NCBI GenBank assembly: GCA_036752825.1
Contig: DAIORV010000007.1
Location: 1 to 43,063, forward strand
Reading direction: 5' to 3'
From: UBA5177 sp002413265
GTDB taxonomy: Bacteria > Chloroflexota > UBA5177
DNA: 43,063 bases
Shown piece by piece: positions 24,000 through 32,085 of the stretch (position 1 is the first letter of the stretch; each line of letters begins with the position of its first letter). Made by a program: the position numbers and the translations under genes. Below the pieces are notes generated by a model. That model was given only the letters and a program-made list of their open reading frames with translations, searched no databases and had not been told where the DNA came from.

Positions 24000-25403
24000 C
24001 TAGCGTCGAGCGTCCCGCGTGTGGGCTATGTACTCCAGGAGATCGGAACGAGTAATCACTCCGACCGGAGACGGGCCCTGCGTGGCAATTAAGGCCGTAT
24101 CTTCCCCCAGCAGGGGACCGATGATCATCTCGATTTCGTCGACCACGTCCACGGTATCGAGCGGCGGATCCATGACCTCGGCCACGCGGCTCTCGATCAT
24201 GTCAGGCTCTCGAAAGACGCGCGCCAGGAGAGATTTTTCCTGGATACTGCCCACTATGTCGTCTACCGAATGCCCGTTCGTCCAATGCGCTACCGGCATC
24301 TGAGAGATGCCGAACTCCTGGAGCATATCGATTGCCCTGCCCACTTTTTCCTCGGGGTCAACCGCCACGAGCTCCGGCATGACGCCGTGTCGGTGCTGAA
24401 GGAGGTCCGTCACTCGCATGGCCGCCGGAAGCCTCTCGAGGAACCCGTTGTCCTGCATCCATTGATCGTTGAACACCTTGCTCAAATAGCTCTTTCCGCT
24501 GTCAGGGAGAAGCACCACGATATAGGCGTTCTCATCGAGATCCTCTGCGGTCCGGAGAGCCGCCACCATCGCGGTCCCCGCGGAACCGCCTACGAGAATG
24601 CCTTCCTCCCGAGTGATCCGCCGAGCGAGACGGAAAGAGTCGCGATCGGAAACGCGCTCCCAGCGGTCCACGATGTCTCGATCGAAGGTGCCTGGCCAGA
24701 AGTCCTCACCAATTCCCTCGACCTTGTAGGGGCGAAGCTCGCCACCGGACAGGATTGATCCCTCGGGGTCCGCGCCGACGATCTGGATACCCGGATTTCG
24801 TTCCTTAAGATATCGGCCGGTCCCACTGATGGTGCCGCCAGTCCCGACTCCGCAGACAAACGCGTCTATCTTGCCCTCGGTCTGCCGCCAGATTTCGGGC
24901 CCCGTGGTCTCGTAATGCGTCTGCGGGTTGGCCTGGTTGTAGTACTGATTCGGTTGGAAACCCCCGGGGGTCTCTTCGGCAAGGCGGTCCGCGACCCGAT
25001 AGTAGCTCTCCGGCGACTCGGGCGGCACCGATGTCGGGCAGACGACAACGTCCGCGCCGTAAGCCTTGAGCAGCGAGATCTTCTCCGCGCTCATCTTGTC
25101 GGGCATGACAAAAATCATGCGGTATCCCTTGATGGCCGCCGCGATTGCCAGTCCCACGCCGGTGTTTCCCGAGGTAGGCTCGATGATGGTCCCGCCGGGG
25201 TGCAAGAGCCCTTTTTGCTCGGCGTCGGCGATCATTCGAATCCCGATGCGATCCTTGACGCTCCCGCCGGGATTCATGAACTCGACCTTCGCCAGAATCG
25301 TCGGCCTGACGTGGCGGGCCACTCGATTGAGACGCACGAGCGGCGTGTTTCCAATCAGTTCGAGGAGATTGTCGTAGACTTCCAAAGGTCGCACTGCTCT
25401 CAC
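24000..25403 (-). CDS. Cystathionine beta-synthase (PLP domain plus CBS pair)
   Basis: A 467-residue fold-type II PLP enzyme. LIGNTPLVRLNRV, the PLP lysine Lys50 in GGSVKDRIG, EPTSGNTGVGLAIAAAIKGY and VGTGGTISGTGRY are all present. The C-terminal 130 residues carry two CBS motifs (VTDLLQHRHGVMPELVAVD and VMDPPLDTVDVVDEIE regions), the module that in eukaryotic and some bacterial enzymes binds adenosyl ligands. The enzyme condenses serine and homocysteine to cystathionine, the first step of reverse transsulfuration. CysK-like activity is the alternative, but the CBS pair and length (467) favour cystathionine beta-synthase. Its partner, cystathionine gamma-lyase, is not in the window. Confidence 0.92.
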   Translation of the reverse strand: MRAVRPLEVYDNLLELIGNTPLVRLNRVARHVRPTILAKVEFMNPGGSVKDRIGIRMIADAEQKGLLHPGGTIIEPTSGNTGVGLAIAAAIKGYRMIFVMPDKMSAEKISLLKAYGADVVVCPTSVPPESPESYYRVADRLAEETPGGFQPNQYYNQANPQTHYETTGPEIWRQTEGKIDAFVCGVGTGGTISGTGRYLKERNPGIQIVGADPEGSILSGGELRPYKVEGIGEDFWPGTFDRDIVDRWERVSDRDSFRLARRITREEGILVGGSAGTAMVAALRTAEDLDENAYIVVLLPDSGKSYLSKVFNDQWMQDNGFLERLPAAMRVTDLLQHRHGVMPELVAVDPEEKVGRAIDMLQEFGISQMPVAHWTNGHSVDDIVGSIQEKSLLARVFREPDMIESRVAEVMDPPLDTVDVVDEIEMIIGPLLGEDTALIATQGPSPVGVITRSDLLEYIAHTRDARR

Positions 25404-25531
25404 GCCGTCTGGTTTGGTGAAAATGAATGCCAGGTGACAGCGCAGTACATTGTAGGAGAGTAGGTTTGGTCGCCAGACACTTGCTCGCGGTGTTCATGAA
25501 GACCAGTACCGCGCCAAGCCAGGAGCTGAGA

Positions 25532-26401
25532 TCACAGCTCCTTCTTGCTGAAGCTCCAGATCCCAATCAGTAGGGCCGCGATGGTCCAACCGCCTGCCCA
25601 AAGCAGGTATGGTCCAGACGGAGCGTTCTCGACAAAGAAAGGGTTCCCTGCCGCATAGTTCGAGAACTCCCGCTGTACGAGCACGAGCGTCACCGGTTCC
25701 AGGTTGTAGATAGCCCCACGCCACAGACCGTCGGTGGGCAGTAACAGGCTGCTGACCGTTCCGACGTTCTCGATCGTCTGACTGTGACGGATCGCCCCGA
25801 CTTCGCCGGCCATACCACCCATCCACGCGACGCCAAAGAGCAGAATGATGACGATGCCGCTCGCCATCGAGGAAACGCGCGTGCTGCAGGCGATTGCAAG
25901 AGACAGCAGGACCAGTGCTTCAGCGGAAATGAAGGCGATGGCAATCACGGGGTGGGGCGGAACGTAGTTCAGAGTGAACGAAGAGATCAGCATCTCCATC
26001 CCGCAGGCAATAGCCGTGTACCCGGCCACCAAAACGGCGAGGCCCAGCCACTTTCCGAGCAGCACATCTCCTCGCCGAATTGGCCTCGGGAGCATCGCCA
26101 GCAGTATCCCGGACTCCATGTCGGCCCACAGAGCCGGCGCTCCGAGGAAAGCTGCTCCAACCGCGAGCACAAAGCTGAACATGAAGCCGAGAAGGATCAA
26201 CAGAGTGGCCCCTAGAAGCTTTTGGTCCGCGACGGAACAGGCATGAATGCGCCCGTTGTCTCCGCACGGGAGGCCGATCAGCTTATGGAAGGCCCAGCCC
26301 GAGAGGATCGCCAAAAGAATGGTGAGGATGAATACCGCCAGCACCAGGCGGCGCCGCACAGCCTCACGGAGTGTCAGCCGGGCGATCGTGAGAATGACCA
26401 T
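25532..26401 (-). CDS. ABC-2-type transporter permease
   Basis: A 289-residue polytopic membrane protein with about six hydrophobic segments. It begins MVILTIARLTLREAVRRRLVLAVFILTIL, the standard ABC-2 permease opening, and ends IAALLIGIWSFSKKEL. The start at 26401 is preferred over the longer frame because GGGAGGTG lies at proper spacing just before it, inside the 3' end of the ATPase gene (overlap about 38 bases). Together with the ATPase it forms an exporter; its substrate is unknown. A conserved mid-segment, MESGILLAMLPRPIRRGD, is typical of ABC-2 exporters that move lipids, peptides or antibiotics. Confidence 0.9.
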   Translation of the reverse strand: MVILTIARLTLREAVRRRLVLAVFILTILLAILSGWAFHKLIGLPCGDNGRIHACSVADQKLLGATLLILLGFMFSFVLAVGAAFLGAPALWADMESGILLAMLPRPIRRGDVLLGKWLGLAVLVAGYTAIACGMEMLISSFTLNYVPPHPVIAIAFISAEALVLLSLAIACSTRVSSMASGIVIILLFGVAWMGGMAGEVGAIRHSQTIENVGTVSSLLLPTDGLWRGAIYNLEPVTLVLVQREFSNYAAGNPFFVENAPSGPYLLWAGGWTIAALLIGIWSFSKKEL

Positions 26402-27311
26402 CCGCATCACCTCCCAGCAGCTGCAGAAATCTGTCTTCCAGGGTCTCTCGAACCGGCTCGACAGCGTGCACGTGCACGCCGGCGGAGACCAGGCCCGCGA
26501 CCAGCTCGGGCACCTGTCGGGTTTCGACGTGCCGAAGCCTGTACCATTCGCCTTTCGACTCATACGGGCCGAAAGGCGTCACGACGCGTCCAATGTCCTC
26601 TGCGGCGCCTGTGATGTGCAGCCGCAACTCGTGGCTGGTTCCCCGAAGCTCGTCGATCGTTCCCAGTGCGATCACGGCGCCCCGGTCGATCACTGCCACG
26701 CGATCGCACACATACTCAACCTCGGTCAGCAGATGTGAGTTCAGAAATACCGTCGTTCCTCGAGCCTTGAGATTCTGGATAATCTGGCGAACGTCGTGGC
26801 GACCGACCGGATCGAGGGCGGAGGTGGGTTCGTCGAGAAATACCAGCTCGGGGGTGCCCAGAAGCGCCACTGCCAAGCCCAAGCGTTGCTGCATACCCTT
26901 TGAGAAGGTGCCCACGCGGTCCCTCCCGCGATCGGTTAGCCCCACGATTTCCAACGCTTCGCCAATGGCTGATGAGCGACCGGCAGTTGCCATTCCCATG
27001 AGGGTGCAATGCAGGATCAAGACTTCGCGCGCCGACATCCACTCCTGGTAACGAAAGAGCTCGGGAAGATACCCGATGCGCCGCCGAACCTCCCGATCGC
27101 CCAGGCGTTCGCCGAGCAACCAGGCTTCACCCGAGGTCGGCGGCGTGAGGCCAACCAAAATCTTCACGGCGGTCGTTTTTCCCGCGCCATTGGGCCCGAG
27201 AAACCCAAAAATCTCACCGGCTGCGACGGCCATGGTTAGCCCGCCAAGAGCCATGGCGGAACGGTAGCGTTTCGTCAGGTCGGATGTGCGAATCGCCGGA
27301 AGCGGAGTCAA
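26364..27311 (-). CDS. ABC transporter ATP-binding protein
   Basis: A 315-residue ATPase partner of the permease. Walker A is GPNGAGKTT, the signature is FSKGMQQRLGLA (in place of LSGGQ), Walker B is LVFLDEPTSALD and the H-loop is in LNSHLL. The C-terminal about 80 residues (LRLHITGAAEDIGRVVTPFG and onward) form the regulatory tail seen in ABC-2-type ATPases such as NatA/CcmA-like proteins. The gene overlaps the permease start, indicating one operon. It drives export from the cytosolic face of the inner membrane. Confidence 0.95.
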   Translation of the reverse strand: MTPLPAIRTSDLTKRYRSAMALGGLTMAVAAGEIFGFLGPNGAGKTTAVKILVGLTPPTSGEAWLLGERLGDREVRRRIGYLPELFRYQEWMSAREVLILHCTLMGMATAGRSSAIGEALEIVGLTDRGRDRVGTFSKGMQQRLGLAVALLGTPELVFLDEPTSALDPVGRHDVRQIIQNLKARGTTVFLNSHLLTEVEYVCDRVAVIDRGAVIALGTIDELRGTSHELRLHITGAAEDIGRVVTPFGPYESKGEWYRLRHVETRQVPELVAGLVSAGVHVHAVEPVRETLEDRFLQLLGGDADGHSHDRPADTP

Positions 27312-27396
27312 TATCTACCACCTAATCGCGTGAAGCACCGATTTCCGACGAGTGCCATCACACGGGTTTTTGGCTGGCCCGCGAGTCCGCTTGATC

Positions 27397-28506
27397 CTAA
27401 CCGAGAGAATTTGCCGTCTGTAACGCGTCGCTCTCGGAGAGCGTGCCTCCCACTCCGTAGATCACGCCGTCCTTTTCCCAGATCACGACGCTTCCCAGCC
27501 CCGTACTGTCGGATATGGCGTAGCCACGGGCGCCGTTGACCGTCACCGGATGAGACGTCGCGAAGTCGGCGGGAACCGGCAGGACCAGCACCGAAATTGG
27601 GTTACCCAGAGATTGAATCTGGCTACGTAGGGTTGACGATAGACCAGGTAGGCTGAGCACGTACGCCTCTATGTCGTGAACCGAGGCGCCGGTCGTTGCT
27701 ATACGCGGGGCCCGCGTCTGTCCCACAACAAGGTCCGGCAGCGAGCCGCTCCCCGCGGAGTACGTAGCCAGCACGGTGTCGCCGGTGATGACGCTCAAGG
27801 TGCTGCCGTCGAGGCCGGCCGGCACAGGCGGCAACTGGGTATGGTGGGCAGCGGCCCACGCCTTTGATCGCGAGGTCGAGAACGTGAAGGAGCCCGTGCC
27901 TCCCCCCAGGACCTCATAGCTCGCAGCGCTCGGCGTGCCTCGCGGTCGAAAAGACGGCGAGAGCACGTGCATGCCCGAAGCTGCACTCGCTGCCCGCGCG
28001 TCAGCGACATGTTGAGGCGAAAGACTACCAGGTACGTTGACCTTTCCGAAGTGCCGTAGCTGCGACAGACTACGGAGATCGGCAGCCGAAAGCTGGACCG
28101 TCGCGACCTGCTGAGGTTCAAACAAATTTATGAAGCTCTGGGCAATCGATCCCGCCGGCGTTAGACCGATTGCCATGAGGGCCGCCACTAGAGCCGCGAA
28201 CGCTCCGGACGCCAAAACGGACATGTGAGATCGTGCCCGCGCTCGGGAGGTAAGCCGAGCAAACCACGTTGTTCGGGCGCCCGGCTCACGCTTCATTTGT
28301 GTCTGAATGGAGCGGAACGCCTGGGCGCTGTTTACCTCCGGCTCCCGTGTGGACAGTAGGCTCGCGGCGTATAGTGCATCCACTTCTATGGCATCGAGCC
28401 GGGCCGCGCACGGCGAACACAGCCCTAGATGCTGTCGGTCCCGCGCACCCAACGCAAGCGGCTCGTCCACGGAGCGCCGCATGGTTGCTTCAGATAGATG
28501 TGCCAT
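27397..28506 (-). CDS. Anti-sigma-type membrane protein (pair 2)
   Basis: A 369-residue single-pass protein. A cytosolic part (1-95) carries QHLGLCSPCAARL, resembling the H-x3-C-x2-C zinc motif of anti-sigma domains. A membrane helix at about 96-117 (VLASGAFAALVAALMAIG) follows, and a large external part with alternating strands. The last 60 residues (LGSVVIWEKDGVIYGVGGTL) resemble the C-terminal sensory region of DUF4367-type proteins. The ATG overlaps the ECF sigma gene by 17 bases. The likely role is to hold the sigma factor inactive until an extracytoplasmic signal is received. Confidence 0.82.
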   Translation of the reverse strand: MAHLSEATMRRSVDEPLALGARDRQHLGLCSPCAARLDAIEVDALYAASLLSTREPEVNSAQAFRSIQTQMKREPGARTTWFARLTSRARARSHMSVLASGAFAALVAALMAIGLTPAGSIAQSFINLFEPQQVATVQLSAADLRSLSQLRHFGKVNVPGSLSPQHVADARAASAASGMHVLSPSFRPRGTPSAASYEVLGGGTGSFTFSTSRSKAWAAAHHTQLPPVPAGLDGSTLSVITGDTVLATYSAGSGSLPDLVVGQTRAPRIATTGASVHDIEAYVLSLPGLSSTLRSQIQSLGNPISVLVLPVPADFATSHPVTVNGARGYAISDSTGLGSVVIWEKDGVIYGVGGTLSESDALQTANSLG

Positions 28507-29041
28507 GATTCATTTCCCTTCTAAGAGCGTGCTCGGCGCGCCGCAGCAAAGTTCCGACCTGTCCGATTCGCACCCCGAGAGCGTCCGCCACCTCGGCGTA
28601 GCTCAAACCGCCATACCGGAGTGCCAGGACCGCTGCACTTTTACGAGAAAGCCGAGACATCGCTTCGCGCAGCTCTCGCTCGCTCTCGCTTCTCTCGACC
28701 TTTAACGATGGATCCATCTCACGAGAACCGGCCCCGGCGGTTACCTGGTGTTCAAGCGCCACGGTACTCTCTCGACCGGCGCGCCGCTTGTTGCTCCGAA
28801 TCAGATTGAGTGCGCGATGCGTCGCGGCACGATAGAGCCATGAGCGCGCGTACGGCGCGTCAGGCGGGTGCAACCGATAGAACTGGCAAAAAACATCTTG
28901 TGCCACGTCTTCCGACTCAGAGGCATTTCCGAGAACACGATAAGCAATGGCCGTCACGCGAGAGTATTCCGACTCGAACAGACCCTCAAACGCTCTCTCG
29001 CGATCGCTCAGACTCACCCATCGACTCGCAACTGAAACCAC
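28490..29041 (-). CDS. ECF-type RNA polymerase sigma factor (pair 2)
   Basis: A 183-residue sigma factor. Region 2 is in FEGLFESEYSRVTAIAYRVL with SESEDVAQDVFCQFYRLHPP and SWLYRAATHRALNLIRSNKR. Region 4 is in MSRLSRKSAAVLALRYGGLSYAEVADALGV with GQVGTLLRRAEHALRRE. It is translated from a GTG at 29041, preceded by an AAGGGGGC-like site. It overlaps the anti-sigma gene by 17 bases, an arrangement typical of autoregulated ECF units. Confidence 0.92.
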   Translation of the reverse strand: MVSVASRWVSLSDRERAFEGLFESEYSRVTAIAYRVLGNASESEDVAQDVFCQFYRLHPPDAPYARSWLYRAATHRALNLIRSNKRRAGRESTVALEHQVTAGAGSREMDPSLKVERSESERELREAMSRLSRKSAAVLALRYGGLSYAEVADALGVRIGQVGTLLRRAEHALRREMNHGTSI

Positions 29042-29173
29042 GTATGCGGCCCCCTTGGTACCTCTTCACGTATTAGGCACCGCCCATCGTGGGAATGTGA
29101 CAGCCACACCGAAGGGCCGGCTACTCCAAGAGCTACCGAGAATCGGCGCCTCAGGTTGCAGGCGAGGAGAATC

Positions 29174-29830
29174 TCAATCGGGCTTGGCGCCGTCCGGTAC
29201 GGCAATCTTCCCATCTGGGGACGCGGCGTGGGACGGGAGAATCTCGTCTACCAGCCCGTACGCGTGCGCCTCTTCCGCCGTGAAATAACGATCTCGCTGA
29301 AAATCCTGGACAATCTGATCGTATGGCTGTCCCGTGTACTTTGCCATCAGACGGTTGCCTTGCTCTTGCATGTCGAGCAGGTGACGAACGTGGATCTCAA
29401 CGTCCGGAGCATAGCCTCCAAACCCATAGGCCCCCGCGGGGTGAAAGTGGATAGTCGCGTTAGGGAGCGCATACCGTTTGCCGGCGGTTCCCGATGCCAG
29501 GATCAAGGTAGCCATGCTTCCCGTCATTCCCATGGCTATGGTCGCCACATCGGGCTTGATGTGTTTCATGGTGTCGTGGATAGCCATCCCGGCAGTAATA
29601 GACCCGCCGCCGCTGGCGATGTACATCTGGACGTCCCGATCCGGGTCCTCGGACTGTAGAAAAAGTAGCTGCGCCACGACCAGCCCGGCAACGGCGTCGT
29701 CGACGGTAATACTGATGAAAATGATCCGCTCGCGTAGTAGCCGTGAGTAGATATCGAACCCGCGCTCTCCACGGTTTGTGTTCTCGACAACTGTTGGGAT
29801 AAGGGCCGCGTGCGGCCATCTTTCAGACAT
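29174..29830 (-). CDS. clpP: ATP-dependent Clp protease proteolytic subunit (ClpP paralogue)
   Basis: A 218-residue serine peptidase. A gapless reading against the classical enzyme gives the triad Ser105 (AMGMTGSMATL), His130 (ATIHFHPAG) and Asp180 (FQRDRYF). The context MGMTGSMA and IHFHP is shifted from the usual AASMG and VMIHQP, so it looks like a divergent paralogue. The N-terminal VENTNRGERGFDIYSRLLRERIIF and the fold region IASGGGSITAGMAIHDTMKHI are family-like. Start: ATG at 29830, with TGGAGG 7 bases upstream; an earlier in-frame GTG/ATG is not used. ClpP forms a tetradecamer in the cytosol; no clpX or clpA gene is adjacent. Confidence 0.92.
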   Translation of the reverse strand: MSERWPHAALIPTVVENTNRGERGFDIYSRLLRERIIFISITVDDAVAGLVVAQLLFLQSEDPDRDVQMYIASGGGSITAGMAIHDTMKHIKPDVATIAMGMTGSMATLILASGTAGKRYALPNATIHFHPAGAYGFGGYAPDVEIHVRHLLDMQEQGNRLMAKYTGQPYDQIVQDFQRDRYFTAEEAHAYGLVDEILPSHAASPDGKIAVPDGAKPD

Positions 29831-29940
29831 GTGTTGGCCTCCAGACGAACCGCCCATTGTACAGGGGGCCCGGCGGCCCGCCGTGCTCGAGAGCCGTGAT
29901 AGGCGAGCCGCGAAGTGCGATCGTCCACGCTCTTGTGAGC

Positions 29941-31497
29941 TTACTTCTCGGCGTTCTGGCGAAGCTTGAAACGCTGGATCTTCCCCGTCGAAGTTTTAGG
30001 CAGCTCTGACACGAACTCGATCCAGCGAGGGTACTTGTAGGTAGCGATTCGTCCCTTCACGAAGTCTCGAATCTCGCCGGCCAGCTCGTCTCCCGCCATC
30101 GACGGATCGTTCAGAACCACAAACGCCTTCGGCTTGACCAGCGTGTCGTCGTCTCGAGCTCCTACCACTGCACACTCCAGAACACCTGGGAACTCGACAA
30201 TCGTGGACTCCACCTCGGTCGGAGACACCCAGATGCCCCCCACCTTCAGCATGTCGTCGGCTCGGCCGGCGTACCAGTAGTAGCCGTCCTCGTCAATCCG
30301 GTACTTGTCGCCGGTGCGAATCCATTCGCCCACAATGGCCCGCTTGCTTGCCTCGTGCTTGTTCCAGTAGTAGGCGCACGTGCTGTCGCCTCGCACCGTC
30401 AGGTTTCCGACGCTGCCATCGGCTGCCGGTGAGCCGTCATCGTCCACGATCTTGAGCTCGTAGCCAGGCACTGGCTTACCGCTCGAGCCGGGACGTATGT
30501 CGCCCTCGCGGTTCGATAGAAAGATATGAAGCACTTCCGTTGAACCAATCCCATCCAGAATGTCGATGCCGAAACGCTCCCGCCAGCGAGTGAAGAGACT
30601 CGCCGGCAGAGCTTCCCCCGCGGAAACGGCAAGACGAACGCTCGATATATCGATGGCCTGATCCTGCTCAGCCGCTCGCAGCATCGCTGCGTACGCCGTG
30701 GGCACGGCAAAGAACAAGCTGGGACGGTACGTTGCCACAACATCAAACACCGCTCCGGGCTGAGGGCGCCCGGGGTACAGAACCGTCGTCGCTCCGGCCC
30801 CGAGCGGGCAGTAAAGCGCGTTGCCTAGTCCGTAGGCAAAGTAGAGCTTTGCAACCGAAAAGGTTCGGTCGGCGCTTGAAAGATTGAGAATTCCCTTCGC
30901 GTATAGCTGGTAACAGAAAACCATGTCGTGATGCAGATGAACGGCTGCCCGCGGACGGCCGGTGGTCCCTGACGTGTACAACCAGAAGGCAACGTCGTCC
31001 CTGCTCGTAATCGCCGGTTCCAGCTCCCGCCCCTGCCGTGCCACCAGCTCGTCGAATGATTGATACCCGGGCGCCTCGCCCACCACCAGGACCTGCTCGA
31101 GGTGAGGGCTCCTGCCGGCGGCATCTCGCAGCGAAGGCAGCAGCTCCGCGCTGACCACGAGTACTCGCGCGCGGCTATCCGCCAGAAAGTACTCGTAGTC
31201 CTGGGGTTTGAGCATGGTGTTTACGGGAACCGGCACTGCTCCGATCTTCATCGCTCCAAAGAAGCAGTATGCGAATTCCGGGCCATCCAGCAGAGCTAGC
31301 AGTACCCGCTGCTCCATCTGAACTCCCAACTGAAGGAGCGCATTTCCTGCGCGATTCACGTTTTCCGCAAGCTCCCGGTACGAGATCTCGCGATCCTCTG
31401 CGAGGATCGCAGGCTCGTCGGCTCGGCCCTCCTCCAGGTTCCTATCCACGAAATAGGCTGCCGCGTTGAACGATTCCGGAACATCTATCTCCGACAC
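29941..31497 (-). CDS. Benzoate-CoA ligase-like AMP-forming ligase
   Basis: A 518-residue member of the acyl-AMP-forming family. The P-loop-like motif is YTSGTTGRPRAAVH, followed by the aromatic-acid group signature YFAYGLGNALYCPLGAGAT. The adenylate motif is in DILDGIGSTEVLHIF, the hinge in GEWIRTGDKYRIDEDGYYWY and the C-terminal lysine in ELPKTSTGKIQRFKLR. The layout and length match benzoate- and 4-hydroxybenzoate-CoA ligases, which activate aromatic acids to CoA thioesters. The rest of an aromatic degradation pathway is not in the window. The exact substrate is not proven. Confidence 0.88.
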   Translation of the reverse strand: MSEIDVPESFNAAAYFVDRNLEEGRADEPAILAEDREISYRELAENVNRAGNALLQLGVQMEQRVLLALLDGPEFAYCFFGAMKIGAVPVPVNTMLKPQDYEYFLADSRARVLVVSAELLPSLRDAAGRSPHLEQVLVVGEAPGYQSFDELVARQGRELEPAITSRDDVAFWLYTSGTTGRPRAAVHLHHDMVFCYQLYAKGILNLSSADRTFSVAKLYFAYGLGNALYCPLGAGATTVLYPGRPQPGAVFDVVATYRPSLFFAVPTAYAAMLRAAEQDQAIDISSVRLAVSAGEALPASLFTRWRERFGIDILDGIGSTEVLHIFLSNREGDIRPGSSGKPVPGYELKIVDDDGSPAADGSVGNLTVRGDSTCAYYWNKHEASKRAIVGEWIRTGDKYRIDEDGYYWYAGRADDMLKVGGIWVSPTEVESTIVEFPGVLECAVVGARDDDTLVKPKAFVVLNDPSMAGDELAGEIRDFVKGRIATYKYPRWIEFVSELPKTSTGKIQRFKLRQNAEK

Positions 31498-31693
31498 GAA
31501 AGACTCCTTGGACGTGGGTCGCTTCCTGGGACAGCCTCAATCGAACGCGGTTACTTCTGCCGGCGAGCGCTCAGACTCCTGCGCGCCACACCCTCAAAAA
31601 TGCTTCTTTCGAACCATAGACACGAGGCAACTTCCATGGTTGAATTGCACAACGTGTTTCTGTGTTTGTGTCCCTACCCTATAAGGAGAAATC

Positions 31694-31897
31694 ATGACGC
31701 ACTTCCTCCTCACGCAGCAGAATAAGCTGCGCGAGATGGTGGAGACCCTCCTCAATCGTGAGGAAGGTCAGGACATGGTTGAGTATGCGCTGCTCGCGGC
31801 GTTGATCTCGATCGTGGCCATTGCCATCATCATCTTGCTTGGCCCGTACCTGAAGGATCTCTTCCAGGACGTGGTCAACGCCCTCGGCACCACATAG
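31694..31897 (+). CDS. Flp-family type IVb prepilin
   Basis: A 67-residue prepilin. The leader ends REEG, with cleavage expected between Gly25 and Gln26, and Glu30 is the fifth residue of the mature form (QDMVEYALLAALIS). The hydrophobic helix VEYALLAALISIVAIAIIILL is typical of Flp/Tad pilins. A strong ribosome site AAGGAG precedes the ATG, and a perfect terminator follows. No tad assembly or prepilin peptidase genes are in the window, so assembly relies on genes elsewhere. Confidence 0.93.
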   Translation: MTHFLLTQQNKLREMVETLLNREEGQDMVEYALLAALISIVAIAIIILLGPYLKDLFQDVVNALGTT

Positions 31898-31916
31898 GCC
31901 TCTGAGGGAACAAGAA

Positions 31917-31943
31917 GGGGAGCCCGAAACGGGCTCCCCTTTT
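31917..31943 (+). terminator. Rho-independent terminator after Flp pilin gene
   Basis: GGGGAGCCCG, loop AAA, CGGGCTCCCC is a perfect 10-bp stem with a 3-base loop, followed by TTTT. It stands 19 bases after the pilin stop. Confidence 0.9.
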
Positions 31944-32023
31944 CACTTTCTCCAACTTCGCGGTTTCGAGACAGTTCTCGGCCCGCGTTGACGGCCAGGT
32001 TGATCTGTTTAGCGCAGTGAAGG

Positions 32024-32048
32024 GCACCCCCAAAGGGGTGCGGCTACA
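32024..32048. repeat. REP-like palindromic element, copy 2
   Basis: GCACCCC, CAAA, GGGGTGC form a perfect 7-bp stem with a 4-base loop, followed by GGCTACA. A partial duplicate of the tail (GGTGCGGCTACA) follows immediately. It matches copy 1 (2596-2620) at 22 of 25 positions and lies between the pilin terminator and the end of the hybrid kinase gene. Confidence 0.55.
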
Positions 32049-32085
32049 GGGTGCGGCTACAGCGGGTTGGTTCGGTGTGTGTCAG

